Of a DNA stretch of 64,000 nt, positions 43,401 through 53,591 are shown in pieces. Origin of the DNA: Dichetophora obliterata. Its lineage: Eukaryota > Arthropoda > Insecta > Diptera > Sciomyzidae. The number at the start of each line of letters is the position of its first letter. Position 1 is the stretch's first letter. Both the position numbers and the translations under genes were made by a program. The notes beneath the pieces are model-generated. The model saw nothing but the letters and a program-made list of their open reading frames with translations, searched no databases and was not told the origin of the DNA. Where the stretch lies: assembly GCA_963920525.1 (NCBI GenBank), contig OY986439.1, positions 22,286,819 to 22,350,818 on the forward strand, in the 5' to 3' direction.

Positions 43401-46111
43401 AAATGTGAACGAAATCGATCCATTGAAAATGAAGTTACAATAACACAATGAATTAGTTCGAAAGAAGAAAAATGTACTTAACAGAACTTCTTCACTGTGT
43501 TAATATTCAGAGTGCTATATAAGAATTATATTCAGTGTTTCACTGTGTTATATGTATATAATTTTTGTTTCTATGTTTACTGATTACTGTGATTATGATT
43601 ACAATGATTTAAGTAATCATAACTTTGCTCTTTATTTTTGCCTCGAAAATAACGAAAAAAAAATTGCCGGTTATTTTGTTCTCAAAAAATATCAGACAAA
43701 TTTGGCTTTTTATTTTTGCCTTAAGAAAAAAAATATCGGGTTTTTTTTTGGTTAAATTTTAAAAGTAACCATTTTTAAAGCCAATGGGAAATCATGTTCT
43801 ACGATACGAGAGGATTTTAATGGTACCTTTGAAAAAGCGTTACGATTTTTTCACTATGCTTTTTTGGTTTAAAAATCTAAAAATAATTATTATTTACACA
43901 GCCCTATTCCATAATCCGCCGTAGAGTAAATTTTCTTTCGGATTCGTAATGTGGCATTCTGCAATCCGAATCATTACATCGTATTCGAACATTCGTAGCA
44001 TTGCTATTCCGAATGCATCAACTTTTGACAGCTGTCTCGACGGATTTGTATACGACAAAAGAAAACAATTGAATTTTTATAAAATTATGCCGCAAAATAA
44101 AAATTATATTTAAGTTTTGGTAAATGTAGGTATATTTTTTTTAAACCTGTGAATATGTTAGTTGAAATTTATTGCATTTTCTACATTTCGCAATCCATTT
44201 CCAGAGGGTTGATGGAATCTCGCAATATTCTTCTATGAATTTAAATAGATTAAGAAATCTTCCTCTTAATGTGCGAAAATTGCAATTGCAATGAAATCCA
44301 TTAAAAATCACAGCTAAAATATACGATGTTGATCAAAAACACTTCAGTTTTTAAATTTTTCTTTTTATTTATTTGTCTGCTTTTGAAATCAGTTGTTTCG
44401 AACTCCCGAAAGTAAATTCGAAAAGGGAAAGTTTCGTTCGGAATTTAGATTAGCAAATTTGTTGTATTCGTAGCGTAGCTTTACGTTCGGAAAATCATTA
44501 CGATGGATTCTGGAATAGGGCTGACAGTCTCTGGTTCGCATACGTCATATAAAACCAAGACTAAAAAACAAATATAAGACTAATCTAAAAGTGACCTTGA
44601 GCCCAAATTTAACTTAAAATTAATTATGAAAAATAGCAATTTCAGCTTACAATAAATTAGTTACACTAAGACAATGAGCTACATATATTGTTTCTTAGTG
44701 TATTGCACCGAAAATAGCAACACCCTCTTAGATTTCTAAGTGGTGAATAAAAATGAGAACCTCCTCCTTTTTGAAGTCGGTTAATTAATCATAGTTAAAA
44801 CACTAGTAACTAAATTGAATCTTACAATGACCTGGATAATTTCCCTGTGGGACACCGCATGACACTTTAATAGGACACGATAATTAATCATTGATATTTA
44901 CAAATTGAATACGATTGCATATATAAGAGTCTAGCCAGTTAATATATTCCCCACGGAATCCCAAACAACCAAGTTTAAACACTATTTTCAGGGGTACAGT
45001 AACCGAAAAGTTAGGTGCTTTAAAGTATTGTAAACTTCTTTCGGGTTTTGAAGAGTTTCAATCAACTTTCAAAATATTATAATTTTAGTTTTTTTGCCCT
45101 TACCTTAAGCTTCTCTTCGGATGTTATTCTTGAAATTTTCATGCCTGGCTCCGGCGTATCATATAAATCTAGCTTAACGTAAACATGCTCGACATGTGCC
45201 AAGCCATTTACTTCAGAGCTACTGTCGCCACCTAAGCAATGAGGTGCCACGTCACCATCTTCACCCGGTATATAATCGACTACTGCTTTATAGCGTTCCA
45301 ACAGGTAGTTTGGAGCCAAACTAGTGACCGTATGCATGTATGTCCATTTGACGTAGGCGAGATCATGATTTTTGCGTCGTATCTGATGGAAACCTTCACA
45401 GATCTTTTTCTTAGCAAAGAATTTATGTGTTTTGACTAGCTGGCGCGGCAAGTAGTGCTTATAGTTACTTTCAATATTATCCATGGTGTCCTTGCGCTCC
45501 AGTAAATCAATATACATATCTACAACGCCGAGACCCACAACGTTGTCCTTTTTTGCAGGATAACGTATATCAGGAATGCGGTCCAGCACTAGATCCGACC
45601 GCAATTGCGCATAAAGATATTCGAACGCACTGGCATCGAGACTTTTTAGCTGGGTTTCCACATCGGGTACTTTGAAGCGCATGCGAAAGCAATACTTCGT
45701 CCCGGGTTTCATTGTATGGCACGGTGGCATCCAGTATTCTCCATCATGCTGGCGAAGTCCAAAAAGCAAACGAGTCGTAGGCAATATGCCCAGTGATTTG
45801 CAAAAGTCTATGCAAATCTCCTCAATGGTTGCATTGGGAAGATGGGAGTAGTCTACAAAGTGATTTAGTTTATAGTTAAAGATTTGGTTAATTTGCATTC
45901 CATTGCCGACAGCAGAGGAGGTACATGATATCCGTCGATTTTTCGAAGATGCAGCTGTACCAGAGTCAGATTGGGAGATGGAACGCGTAGAGTTGCGCGA
46001 GCTTAGTGAAGGTGTCGTAATAGAAGCGTCTGCAATAGATCCCTCGATAGAATTTGTACCGTCAATAAGTGTCATGGTTGTTTGGGTTGTTCCCGATGTA
46101 TTGGAATACAT
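28417..46111 (-). CDS. hop: Hopscotch, the fly JAK tyrosine kinase
   Basis: Fourteen coding exons join in phase to 1219 residues (Drosophila Hop is about 1177). Exons, 5' to 3': 45104-46111, 41127-41287, 40970-41062, 40791-40904, 40534-40715, 40189-40326, 39282-39406, 38998-39210, 38795-38925, 37879-38725, 37636-37800, 37408-37574, 28712-28879, 28417-28564. Order: Ser/Thr-rich N-terminus, FERM region (exon 1-2), SH2-like region (exons 3-5), pseudokinase (exons 6-10) with HGHIRCSN and ADPGFP in place of HRD and DFG, a Ser/Thr-rich linker of about 150 residues, then the kinase. Kinase marks: [16 protein letters not shown] (Lys about 982), HRDLAARN (Asp 1073), DFG (1090-1092) and twin Tyr 1102-1103 in the activation loop. 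It acts beneath Domeless and phosphorylates Stat92E. An acceptor at 46129 implies an upstream non-coding exon. Confidence 0.96.
29083..30700 (-). pseudogene. 5'-truncated Jockey-like retrotransposon, RT half
   Basis: Minus-strand reading gives reverse transcriptase text: FEKIVYDKL-like start, [51 protein letters not shown], then the RT thumb/C-terminal part [26 protein letters not shown]. One in-frame stop follows DKVDHN near 30437. No endonuclease part remains. The 3' side (29083-29110) ends in a short TTTGTA tandem tract, that is an (AAATAC) tail on the sense strand, as simple-repeat tails of some non-LTR elements. The exact clade is not assigned. Confidence 0.75.
31624..31657 (+). promoter_or_regulatory. 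Internal promoter: initiator plus DPE
   Basis: The first bases CAGTC form an initiator with the A at 31625 as +1. AGACGT occupies 31652-31657, exactly +28 to +33, matching the downstream promoter element of TATA-less fly retrotransposons. The promoter lies inside the transcribed unit, so each full copy carries its own. Confidence 0.75.
31786..33135 (+). CDS. I-element ORF1 nucleic-acid-binding protein
   Basis: 449 residues. The middle has three CCHC-type knuckles in a row: [28 protein letters not shown] and [15 protein letters not shown] (about residues 215-265). Ahead of them is a region resembling the RNA-recognition-like fold of I/Jockey ORF1. The tail is Asn/Thr/Ser-rich and low complexity. 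Such proteins coat the element RNA in cytoplasmic particles and deliver it to the nucleus. The start at 31786 is followed by a second Met four residues on (31798), so the first few residues are uncertain. Confidence 0.92.
   Translation: MASLNMAPGPPDSSANRFAPLADFIDTPIKRKKADTRQSTFPPLPVRVPPTYNPKYLLISSADNNNPISKLSPFAIKKSLESISTEIDSISQLRDGSLLILVRSARVAEKFIKAKTLSNMCPIIVKYHESLNFVKGVVFAPCLIHVSEEEIIKEMKSQGVADVYKFTRLNEGKPTFTGQMVLTFDLFKLPLSVDVAWYKVKVHQYIPNPMRCKKCQKLGHTQKRCANDPTCPDCNLPPHQPINCIRLLCANCLGDHSASDRNCPRFLQAKEILKIKTNDKCSMGEARRKFNEKNTVTITPHVSSFAVTVNNQTNTINKESEKNTNTPSPPLPSFERTNSVSQNNQTKTITVQKSSSFTQNSNINNPVTLPLLPQKQSENQTTYNKNLNKEKTNYSQITSNTPHEINQNIPNITHSTPNNNMSPISNLTQTLIENNDYYMQTDKNSSDDN
33245..36982 (+). 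CDS. I-element ORF2: endonuclease, RT and RNase H
   Basis: 1245 residues from the first Met; the Met at 33275 ([13 protein letters not shown]) is a more natural start because the first ten residues are a chance hydrophobic run. Domains: AP-like endonuclease with [18 protein letters not shown] and SDHFP (to about 230), reverse transcriptase with IPQGSPLS and catalytic CLYADD (about 684), RNase H with [20 protein letters not shown] and [15 protein letters not shown] (about 980-1100), and a C-terminal [17 protein letters not shown] knuckle (about 1186). It nicks chromosomal DNA and copies the RNA on site. The frame lies 109 bp after ORF1. All catalytic motifs are present. Confidence 0.95.
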   Translation: MYLFLFIFFLMDFKILQWNIKGFINNINEFHLLQKELNADLISLQETHCKHDFNPIPPKSYVGYFYNSPLNTTAKQGVGVFIKSNIPHKLLDINSLFQLIAIEVQLKIKFTIISFYIPPTQPFTSRDLADIFLSINTPLLVLGDFNSWNTQWGSQYNNNRGNTVENALIQSDLCILNDGRPTHFSTHRTLTHIDISCCSPSLVPIISWDIFPDLHNSDHFPIKLNISFSHNTVKPTTSSKFLLDLADWKRFSMKVDSELVQRLPSNTSNKEAASIGKAIRAAANLYIPQSHSTKIKKYPPWWSKELSVLRENKMSAWHAFRHSPISSNLIAYKKRNAKFRKEIKRQKEISFQKFTSSINRDSPLAELWSKINRLSNRNPSQQIMVLKNNNTPITEPLQIANFIAREWSNYSSDTNFSSQYNDLKTLINNSTYALSTVNQSAKKIEDIISLTELELSLNKMKGNTPGYDRISYKMLKSLSPLAKNRLLNLFNVIFQTGDIPQSWKIATVIPIIKPKKDITCFKSYRPISLLSCLSKVLERIIANRIYWYTETNNLISTNQVAFKAKRGCTDALLHIDHYITNSLSAKNHVSILSIDFEKAFDRIGLHVILNSLQNWGIGPKIFNFVKSFLSNRKFRVRINNTLSRIHSLSNGIPQGSPLSVILFSIAFNEISRIITRVSHVDHCLYADDLYILCKRNDNVETNAIFERLLQNIYIWSEKSGARISFEKTKKFHICKKRNCDSMSHTICINNIQIENVKKLKILGLNFSCNYLWRDHLIYLKKSLAARVNLISYLSKTRSHVHINTLSYLTKTLVLSKIDYGLYLYGNSPKTTLNLIKPIYNQAARSSIFAYRTTPITNILAESGLPSIEDRTLEIKTRLIPKLLFSTNSVIDADIYQSISLKKTPRIPSAIFHVLKMAKEEEVLTTPMKTQLLHPPWKIKDTSCDLSLTVYKKSKISTQALSQLFYERFSEFKHDGWKNCLFTDGSKNGNTCAGYAIVDENGSPLLLQTLSSYSSIFTAEALAIYNAIKIALITKRKTLICSDSLSVLQAVINPSSLKWNTINKIRDLLINNETHLRLLWTPAHIGIRGNEYADTAAKYTCSAPITMDGTIEGTDLRQYLIVKLYNKKKESWYQYNHHHYTLINRHLSTPIYPTSSGKKPIKTFSRLRLGHTIATHQHILRGESPPYCHSCGESSSIKHYLTECTSLTSLRRKIFNQKSPYELLSNPTTENIDIIYKFTKISKLNI
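43899..44523. mobile_element. 625-bp MITE with ACA duplication
   Basis: Ends CAGCCCTATTCCATAATCC and GGATTCTGGAATAGGGCTG are inverse with one mismatch. ACA flanks both sides (43896-43898 and 44524-44526). The arms contain scattered ATTCG/CGAAT repeats. No transposase. Confidence 0.85.
44820..45000 (-). pseudogene. Reverse transcriptase fragment in hop intron 1
   Basis: The minus strand reads [29 protein letters not shown], a stop, [14 protein letters not shown]. This matches the RT palm segment seen at 30300-30380 ([20 protein letters not shown]...SGVPQG). About 60 residues survive with a stop inside. A relic of a Jockey-like element. Confidence 0.6.
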
Positions 46112-46128
46112 GTTGATAACGATTTGAG
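46112..46128 (-). other. hop 5' untranslated leader next to a splice acceptor
   Basis: Upstream of the hop start codon the minus strand reads tttttttaacag then CTCAAATCGTTATCAAC and the ATG. The acceptor-like sequence ending at 46129 implies that a non-coding first exon and promoter lie further upstream, above 46.2 kb. I could not locate that exon. Confidence 0.6.
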
Positions 46129-46129
46129 C

Positions 46130-49063
46130 TGTTAAAAAAAATCACTTGAATTCCTTTATATGCTTTGCTTGCTATGTAGATTCCTTTCTTTTATTAACTT
46201 GTTCGAGTTGTAATTCTTGTTTTGAATTCCACTCCTATTTCAGTGAATTGGTTTTTTGCTACATTGCACAGCATCATTGCAACCAATATGGAATCTTCTG
46301 CACTGAACCCCAATTGTTGCAGGTCCCCACTTTTTCATAGGTATTTATTTAGCACACTTGTTATTTCATTTCCGTAATGAAGCTGACTTCATTTCGTCAT
46401 TTTCTCTCTTTAACTTAATCTGACAAAGTTTTTTTTTTTAGTTTTCTTTTATTTTATGGAGTATTTTATAATTAATAAATGTTCTTTCCTGCTCAACGCA
46501 GAAACTTTACTTTTGTCGGGATTTGTTTTGTTGTTGTAATTTTACCTTCGTTCTCGGTACGCCATTTTAATTTCGATGCAATTTTTTGTAAACATTCGAA
46601 CATGGTTGCCATCTCAAACTCCCACGAAAAATACCTTTTTCCCATAATAACAAAAATTAATAACTGCGAAATTTCTCATGGTATAAATTTGACAAAAAAA
46701 TCCCATCGCAATTAAAAAAAACCACAAAAAATCCCACGGACAGTTAAAATAATCTTTTAAATCCCACGCAAATAAAAAAATCCCATTTGTCGTTCGATAC
46801 TCGTTGTTTAATAACCAGCTAAGATTACGTCGAAAGCAACTCGTAATAAGGGCCAATCACAAATCACTTTTAAGATAAACCAATTTTGTACACTGATAAA
46901 AAAAGTAAAAAAATCACTAAAAATATTTTCCCAATGCATATAATTATGTCAAGAGTTAAAGAATTTCAAAGCAAGCCAAAGAACCAAAATCTTAATGAAT
47001 TCGTTGCGAAAATCATATAAATGGGTTGAGACGATTTTGCAAATGAACAAAATATGAAAAATATAATCTTCTATGCATATATTTATACATACTTCAACTG
47101 AAAAATAAATCCTTCAAAACAAAAAATATCCCACATGAATTAAAAAAAAACACTCTATTAAAAAATTCCATGAGAACTCCCATTTCAAACGGTAATTAAA
47201 AAGAACTACAAATGGGATTTTTCCCACAAAGGTGGCAACCTTTCTTTCTTTCAAATCGAATTCTTTCTACAATCCAGTGCTTTTATAACGACAATCTGTC
47301 CAATTGCCTAGTTGCCAGCTGGGTTGGGCAAGGCCTCTAGCTCATTGCGACAAAACAGTTTTCTTCACGTTGCATAGCAGACTGGGGCCCTATTCTGTAA
47401 CTGTGAGTTTTAAAGTGAACACTTTTCTCTGAACTGAAACCAGTGAGTTTTTGTGACAGCCCGTGTTTATAATTCAGTTACAGAATAGCGCCCCTGAGCC
47501 CAAACAAAAGACGAACGAAAATAGGTCATAAGTGCAGTTAACGGCCCACGCGTAAATAATTTTGGCTTAATTTTATTAAACGTATTTGAGCCTCCTTAGT
47601 TCAAAAGTGCAAAAACGAAACGTCGATCTCGAATTGCTTAGGAGATAAAATTCGTGAAAACTTGAAAAACTAAAATTTCATGGTTGTTTTTAACAAAAAT
47701 GTTTTTAAAAAAAATGTTTTGTGAGCATTTTGTCAAGAATGATAAACCAACATTCAAGTGTACACGTTATCATTCATGCTCATATTCTCTCCTAACTGAC
47801 ATTCATGAGCGATAATGTGTACCCCACTTAACGTATCCTCAGAAAAAAATCCTGCAAAAACAAGTAAGTACAGTCAGCTTAAAAATAAACTTATTTGGCT
47901 GGAATTTTTGAAGTGAAAACTTTGTTAGGTGCGTAAAAAACTGGTATGTCATAAATTTTAGTTTTCACATCGGTCGGCTGTCCCCTCATTGCTATATTTT
48001 TATTTTGTTAAAAAATTTGTTGTGATATTAGCTGAGTATACAAATTAAATGCTGAGCACGATAGTTTGATAAAGAATGTTGGTTATGATACAATAACTAC
48101 AAGGTAGGAGTGACTGTTCTTATTGCGACCACAGAATGACAAAAAAAATATATAAAACAAAATAGAGCAAATATGTTTTGGATCACACACAACGCATTCA
48201 GGAGTCAACAGTTGGCAACTGTTGTGTTAAAATTAGCTGAATGGTACAATTATTGGAGAGATCACTAATTCTAACATCGTCAGAGGGCCAGTAGCAGAAA
48301 ATGGGAGCTAATCTTCACGAATTTATTGGTAAAAAAATTAGTAGAATTCATTGTTTATTCATGAATGATTCTGATTAGAGAGCATACATAGTACGTAAAA
48401 TTAGTTGTAAAATTTTACTAGCCAAAAGTATTTTTCAATTTTATATATTTTTTTAACTTTGCAAACGTTCTTTAATAAAAGTGAAAAAAGAAAGACAAAT
48501 CGGTTTTTGTATGGTCGAATTTCAACCACAGCCGATACTTGTATTGACTAATTGTTAACTGAACACATTATTAATTTAAACTTATACCCCCCATTACCCT
48601 CAATACCCCCACAACTGTATTTTAGTATATTCGAATTTTTTAATGTTTTAGTATTTCTATTATCTTGAAGGCGTGGCTTTTATCCAAAAATTTTTAACTG
48701 GTAACTCAGATTATATTTTCAATAATATCAAGTTTTAAATTTTTTTAAAATTTATGAAGGTTTTTCTGCTATGATGACGTCACTTTGTATGAGAGGTGGG
48801 AGGAATTTTCAGTTTTTTATAAAATTCAAAACAAGATTTTAAAGTATTTGCAAAATTTGAAGTCATTGTACTAATTTTTGTTACATAAGGACACTTTATA
48901 GGCGTAGTTTTCATTAGATTTTTACAAATTTTAAACTTAGAGTGAGCTTTGTTTTTTGAAAATTTTACGTTTGAGCAGCCATATTTATAAGAGCCTGCCT
49001 TGTTATTGTATCATGATTGATTGTATAAATTACCTTGTATATTATTTATCGAACTGATAACCA
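46130..49063. other. Upstream region of hop, no coding gene seen
   Basis: The hop promoter and first exon are presumably in here. Between 46614 and 47230 several AAAAATCCCA phrases recur in both orientations (for example 46700, 46731, 46787, 47216), suggesting a decayed element. A W-like remnant with GGAGTCAACAGTTGG lies at about 48200-48275. No protein motif was found. Confidence 0.5.
47384..47494. mobile_element. 111-bp MITE
   Basis: GGGGCCCTATTCTGTAACTG at the left and CAGTTACAGAATAGCGCCCC at the right are inverse with one mismatch. The arms nearly meet. No clear duplication. Confidence 0.7.
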
Positions 49064-49894
49064 TAAGCCTGATCATATCAATCAAATCGCTCATCAAATG
49101 ATTTGACAAAAGATCGAACCAACAGAAATATATATGGATTTGATGGCGATTTGACGAGTCTGAAAACTCATAAAATCGTTTGTTAAATAATTTAATGAAC
49201 ATCTAAATATTTTGATTTTTCTGTTGATTTGACTAAAGCCCGTATGATACTTCATAGCTTTGTCCAATTTTTTTTTTATTGACAATGAAACTAGAGCAGT
49301 TGAAACAGTGCTAAACCTAAAATTCAAGCAGTGTGAGTGTATACGCATATAGTACGAATTGGACAAAAAAATGTGCGACAGACAGCATTTTCAATGCACT
49401 GTTTTTGATGTTTCTCTCAATTCGTGCGTCGTTAAGTTTCGATCAAATATTAAGTGTCAAAAACAAGCTTGAGCTCTTTCTTCCGCAGCCAAGAACAACA
49501 GAGAGATAAAATAGTCACATTGCGGAGATGTAAAAAAGTGGCACGATGCATGTTTTCATCCTTTTCCAACAATATATATCTGTCTAGCTCACGCGCCACT
49601 TGTTTTCAGATTTTGAAATTGGACAAAACAATGAAGTATCATACGGGCTTAACGATTTTACCAATGTGAACACTCGTCAAGTTGTGTAGAACGATTTTGT
49701 CAGTTCAAAAAAGTTTTCAACCTAAGCACATCGCGGCAAAAGAAGGAAAGGAAGATAATAAGAAAATAATAATAAGCTAACTTCGGTGCTCAAGATAAAA
49801 TGAAATTTGATGAAAAATTTTATGATTATTACACTTTTGAGGTCAAACGATTTGGCAAACGATTTGATGAGTGATTGAAAGTGTGAACGGGTCT
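49064..49894. mobile_element. Old copy of MITE M interrupted by another MITE
   Basis: Diverged copy of the 8.5-9.5 kb family: left half from 49064 (ATCAAATCGCTCATCAAATG, TATGGATTTGATGGCGATTT) and right half 49653-49894 (CGTCAAGTTGTGTAGAACGA, AAGATAAAATGAAATTTGAT). A 413-bp element sits between them. The tips have several substitutions, so this copy is older than the 8.5-kb ones. Confidence 0.75.
49237..49649. mobile_element. 413-bp MITE with TAA duplication
   Basis: Ends AGCCCGTATGATACTTCAT and ATGAAGTATCATACGGGCT are perfect inverses. TAA flanks both sides (49234-49236 and 49650-49652). The TAA target and tip style suit PIF/Harbinger. It interrupts element M at nearly the position where M itself was hit at 8647. 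Confidence 0.85.
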
Positions 49895-50113
49895 CATAAC
49901 AAAAGGAGAAATTTTGCATAGCCATCTGTTGTTGACTTAACTAACTACAAACAAAATGAAACAAAAATCATGGTTAGTATTGCCGTATGGTTCGATATAT
50001 CAGATTTGTTACGATTTTTTGTCTTGAATCCGATGACCCGATATTTGGCTTAAATGTTATGATTTCAGTAAAAATGGATGCGACGTCTGATTTTGTATAT
50101 ATTTCTTTGGCAT
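49895..50113. other. No gene seen
   Basis: Short spacer between two inverted-repeat elements; nothing recognisable. Confidence 0.5.
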
Positions 50114-50726
50114 AATTGAAGAATAGTGAAAACTAAATTTTTACATTTTTTTTTTTTAATTAGTATATGTATTAAGACCTTTCAAGTCCAAATCCAGAAA
50201 ATTTTCATGCCGCTCACAAGTGATTTAGAAGTTATCGGGGTCCAAAATTTTAAAAATTGGCCTGAAAAACTTGTGATTTTTTTATTTTGCATCCAATTTT
50301 TCTTTTACGGATATCAAAAGAAAGCTTATGATGTTACATATTCAACGAGCTACTTATCATTAAAATCCATGCATTACTTTTGAAGATATAACATTTAACG
50401 TATTATGCACACTTGATGTTTCGCCTTTTAACGAAATTTACATAAATCAACTGTTATATCTTCAAAAGTAATGCCTGGATTTTTAAGATAGATTGCTCGT
50501 TGAATAGTTAAGAGCGTACCCTTTCTTTTGATACCCATAATAATTAGATTTGCAAAAAAAAGTCACTGTTTTTTCAGGCCAATTTTTACAATTTTGGATC
50601 CCTATAACTTCTAAACGACTTGCGAGCGGCCTGATTTTTGATTTTTCCGGATTTGGACTTAGAAGATCATAATACACATATTTAAAAAAAAGAATTAAAA
50701 AATTCGAGTTTTCACTATTCTTCAAT
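50114..50726. mobile_element. Foldback element with long arms
   Basis: AATTGAAGAATAGTGAAAAC at the left is mirrored by GTTTTCACTATTCTTCAATT at the right. The arms run about 270 bp each with interrupted pairing and meet near 50420. The internal phrases GGGGTCCAAA...AAAAATTGGC and ATATCTTCAAAAGTAATGC recur, diverged, in the 16651-17762 block, so both belong to one family. Confidence 0.75.
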
Positions 50727-50776
50727 TGTTCATTTCTTTAATAAAGCAATGTATATGTTACTTAAAAAACATAATT

Positions 50777-51021
50777 AGGGTATTCACAAGGTGTGCTATC
50801 ATGTCATAATATCATATTGTCCTAAGATTTTACACTAGTTTAAACATTTTATTGTTGTCTTCCAAATAAAAAAAGTACTAACATATTACAACTCTGAAAG
50901 CTATGTTTATCGAAATGTCTTAACCAAACAGCTGTTTCTTATTTGCATTTATTTATCTTTTAAATTTTAGTTGTAAAATTTTAGGACAATATGACATGAT
51001 GGCACACCTTGTGAATACCCT
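50777..51021. mobile_element. 245-bp MITE upstream of Naxe
   Basis: AGGGTATTCACAAGGTGTGC at the left and GCACACCTTGTGAATACCCT at the right are perfect inverses; pairing continues for about 50 bp. It ends about 310 bp before the Naxe start codon. Confidence 0.85.
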
Positions 51022-51329
51022 AAATATTTTTCCATATATAATCTTTTTTACTGACGTCTAAAATTTTTGTAGTTTTTGCTGGCCAAAAACAACATTTCTC
51101 GTTAGTTTACTTGAAGCAAAATAAAAATTGTTGTGTTGCAAACATTCGCAAATCCGACGAGGTGAATGTAAAGGTTACGAAATGTAAATATATTCCATGG
51201 CAACACTGATAGTGGTAGTTCAGCGAAAACCCAGTAAGAAACATATAAAAACATAAAAAAAAAACTACAAAAGTGAAAAAATAAATTTAGAAATCACTGT
51301 GAAAATATTTTCGAGCCGGCTAGAATGAC

Positions 51330-52399
51330 ATGAATTTAATAAGAAAATTATATGTTGATTGGAATAAAATAAACTGTATTGGCAAGAAGAATATTAGCAG
51401 CTATCAGGAAAACTTTCCATTTCAATTGTTCAGTACAATCAGCCTTGGGTTGTAAAAATATTTTTTGTTATAGATTTAGAAAATACACATATTTTTGATC
51501 TTAGCCCAGCTCGACTTAAGCCAAATTTATTCAACTTGCATCTGCGGCGAACGCTTGCTGCTGTAATCAATATGAATTTCCTTAATCAGAACGATGCGAT
51601 TCTTGTCGACCAGGAGCTATTCAATGAATACAAGTTCAGCATTGACCAACTGATGGAATTGGCCGGCCTGAGTTGCGCGCATGCAATTGCAGCTTGTTTT
51701 CCAGCGAAAAGGTAGTTATTACTCCACTAGTCAATGTCATAGCTTCCTTGTCATGGAAACGCTGATTAATCTATTCTTCAATATAAATGATAGCCACTGT
51801 CGCGTCTTGATTTGCTGTGGACCCGGCAATAATGGTGGCGACGGTTTAGTTTGTGCTCGTCACTTAGCGCTGATGAACTATCAACCGACTATATACTATC
51901 CAAAACCCACACCTAAGCAGCTCTTTGAGAATTTAGTGCATCAAGCCAAGTGCATGGATATAAAGTTTTTGGATGATTGCCCAGCAACGCCTAGTGATAC
52001 AAAGCAAAGTTACGACTTGGTTGTAGATGCTCTATTTGGTTTTAGCTTTAAACCGCCGGTACGTTCGACCTTTATACCAGTTATTGAGTTACTAAAATGT
52101 TTGGACATACCTATCGCCAGGTTTGTTTGTTCGCTTTCGAGTATGTGCTTTATCTAATGTTTATACGTTCATGTAGCATTGATATACCTAGCGGATGGGA
52201 TGTAGAAAATGGCCCACATGAAGATAATTTTATTAAACCAGAGCTGTTGATCTCACTAACAGCACCAAAACTGTGCGCCAAGCATTTTAATGGGAACCAT
52301 CATTATTTGGGTGGACGTTTTGTGCCGCCGACCCTAGCAAAGAAATACAATCTCTGTCTGCCGGAATATTCAGGCACTAATTTGTGCGTCAAGCTTTGA
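51330..52399 (+). CDS. Naxe: NAD(P)H-hydrate epimerase
   Basis: Four exons, 51330-51448, 51505-51711, 51794-52120 and 52177-52399, join in phase to 291 residues, close to human NAXE (288). Exon 1 and the start of exon 2 give a basic, acid-poor leader ([15 protein letters not shown]..., then LRRTLAAV) that looks like a mitochondrial presequence. The enzyme core follows: [50 protein letters not shown], the DIPSGWDVE motif and LISLTAPK, ending in the [10 protein letters not shown] block. It interconverts the R and S forms of hydrated NAD(P)H so that a dehydratase can repair them. An internal Met at 51572 would give a cytosolic 229-residue form. Confidence 0.93.
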
Positions 52400-52494
52400 A
52401 AAATCAGTACCTAAAATATTTAGTTTTTCCAAAAAAAAAAAAGTAAACAAAATCGCAAAAAATACATTTTGAAGACCCAAAATATATATTTTTT

Positions 52495-53553
52495 CTATTT
52501 GTACAAACGATTGTAGTGCTTTCGACGACGATCTTCTTCGAAGGTATTATTACGTGCCCACTCCTTAATGTTACCCTTGGAGCGCAACATGGCCGATTTG
52601 GAGTCCACATCCCGCATCACAAAAGGCGAGTAGCCAGCAATGTAGTCATCATCTAAGGCATTCGTTTTAGTCTTTGCTATGCGCGAAGGCATTTGTCTGG
52701 GAATAGGTTGATCTTCAAATAAAATGGGGTTGCGAGAGTGTTTGCCACCTTGAAAGCGTGGCAGGGCTTGATTCTTGTATTTGGTAGTGAGCGGACGCCG
52801 AGTGTTTATATGTATCTGAAAGTATAGAAGAAAAAGATAAATGTTCATTAAGCTATCTTCTTTTGCGACAATGTTAGCAAGTACTTACCACTTGTTTGCC
52901 ATTTTCATCCAGACTGACGGCAACACGTTTTAGTGTTTTGTTGCCACAATTCGGACAGAATACTTTTGTCATAATGCTGGTGGTCTTGAAGCAACCATAG
53001 CAACGTAATATATATGTCCGTAGGTGTTTGATTATACGACCATTGAGTGCTGAAACATGCAAGTTCATTTGCTTCAGTACATTTTGTAAGGCAAAATCGG
53101 TGGACATGCACGCAACCACCGGAACAATATCATCCTCAATTTTTCCTTCCAATGATTTTTTAACCTTTTTTAAATTTGAAGGTGTTATCCATGCGCTGTC
53201 ATCTATGTCGTCGTTAGCTACAAAATGAGGAGTGGATGCGGTTTCTTCATAATTCCCTTTAGCATCATGTTCTGTACATTCCAGTGAATCTCCAGACTCA
53301 CTTTGCTTCTGTGATTTATTTGTAGGTACGAGCAGATCGCATGTTGTATCACCTGCAGCAAGCTCACACTTAAGTTGTGCAAAACACTTCTCCAAATCTT
53401 CTTGAGATATTTCATCTTGTTCATTATAGTGAGATTCCTCGAGCTGTTTTTCGATGGCCTCTTTAACAGCATCAGCTTTGTCACTTGATTCAGCTTCTAC
53501 GCCTTCTGAATCGTCCTCACTATTTTCTTCATCATCACTTGATATTTCATTAC

Positions 53554-53591
<38 letters not shown>

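Larger units (their letters stand above)
41288..45103 (-). other. hop intron 1
   Basis: A 3.8-kb intron with donor gtaagg at 45103 and a pyrimidine-rich acceptor at 41288. It contains the MITE at 43899-44523, the RT fragment at 44820-45000, and otherwise AT-rich DNA. Open frames at 41338-41580 and 43227-43755 have no recognised motif. Confidence 0.85.

Noticed and set aside
45903..46127. Plus-strand frame over hop exon 1
   Set aside because: Antisense of the hop N-terminus, which has a full FERM-JAK gene model with correct splice sites.
51572..51711. Naxe starting at the internal Met only
   Set aside because: An upstream exon with matching phase and presequence-like composition gives a full-length protein; the internal start is kept as an alternative.
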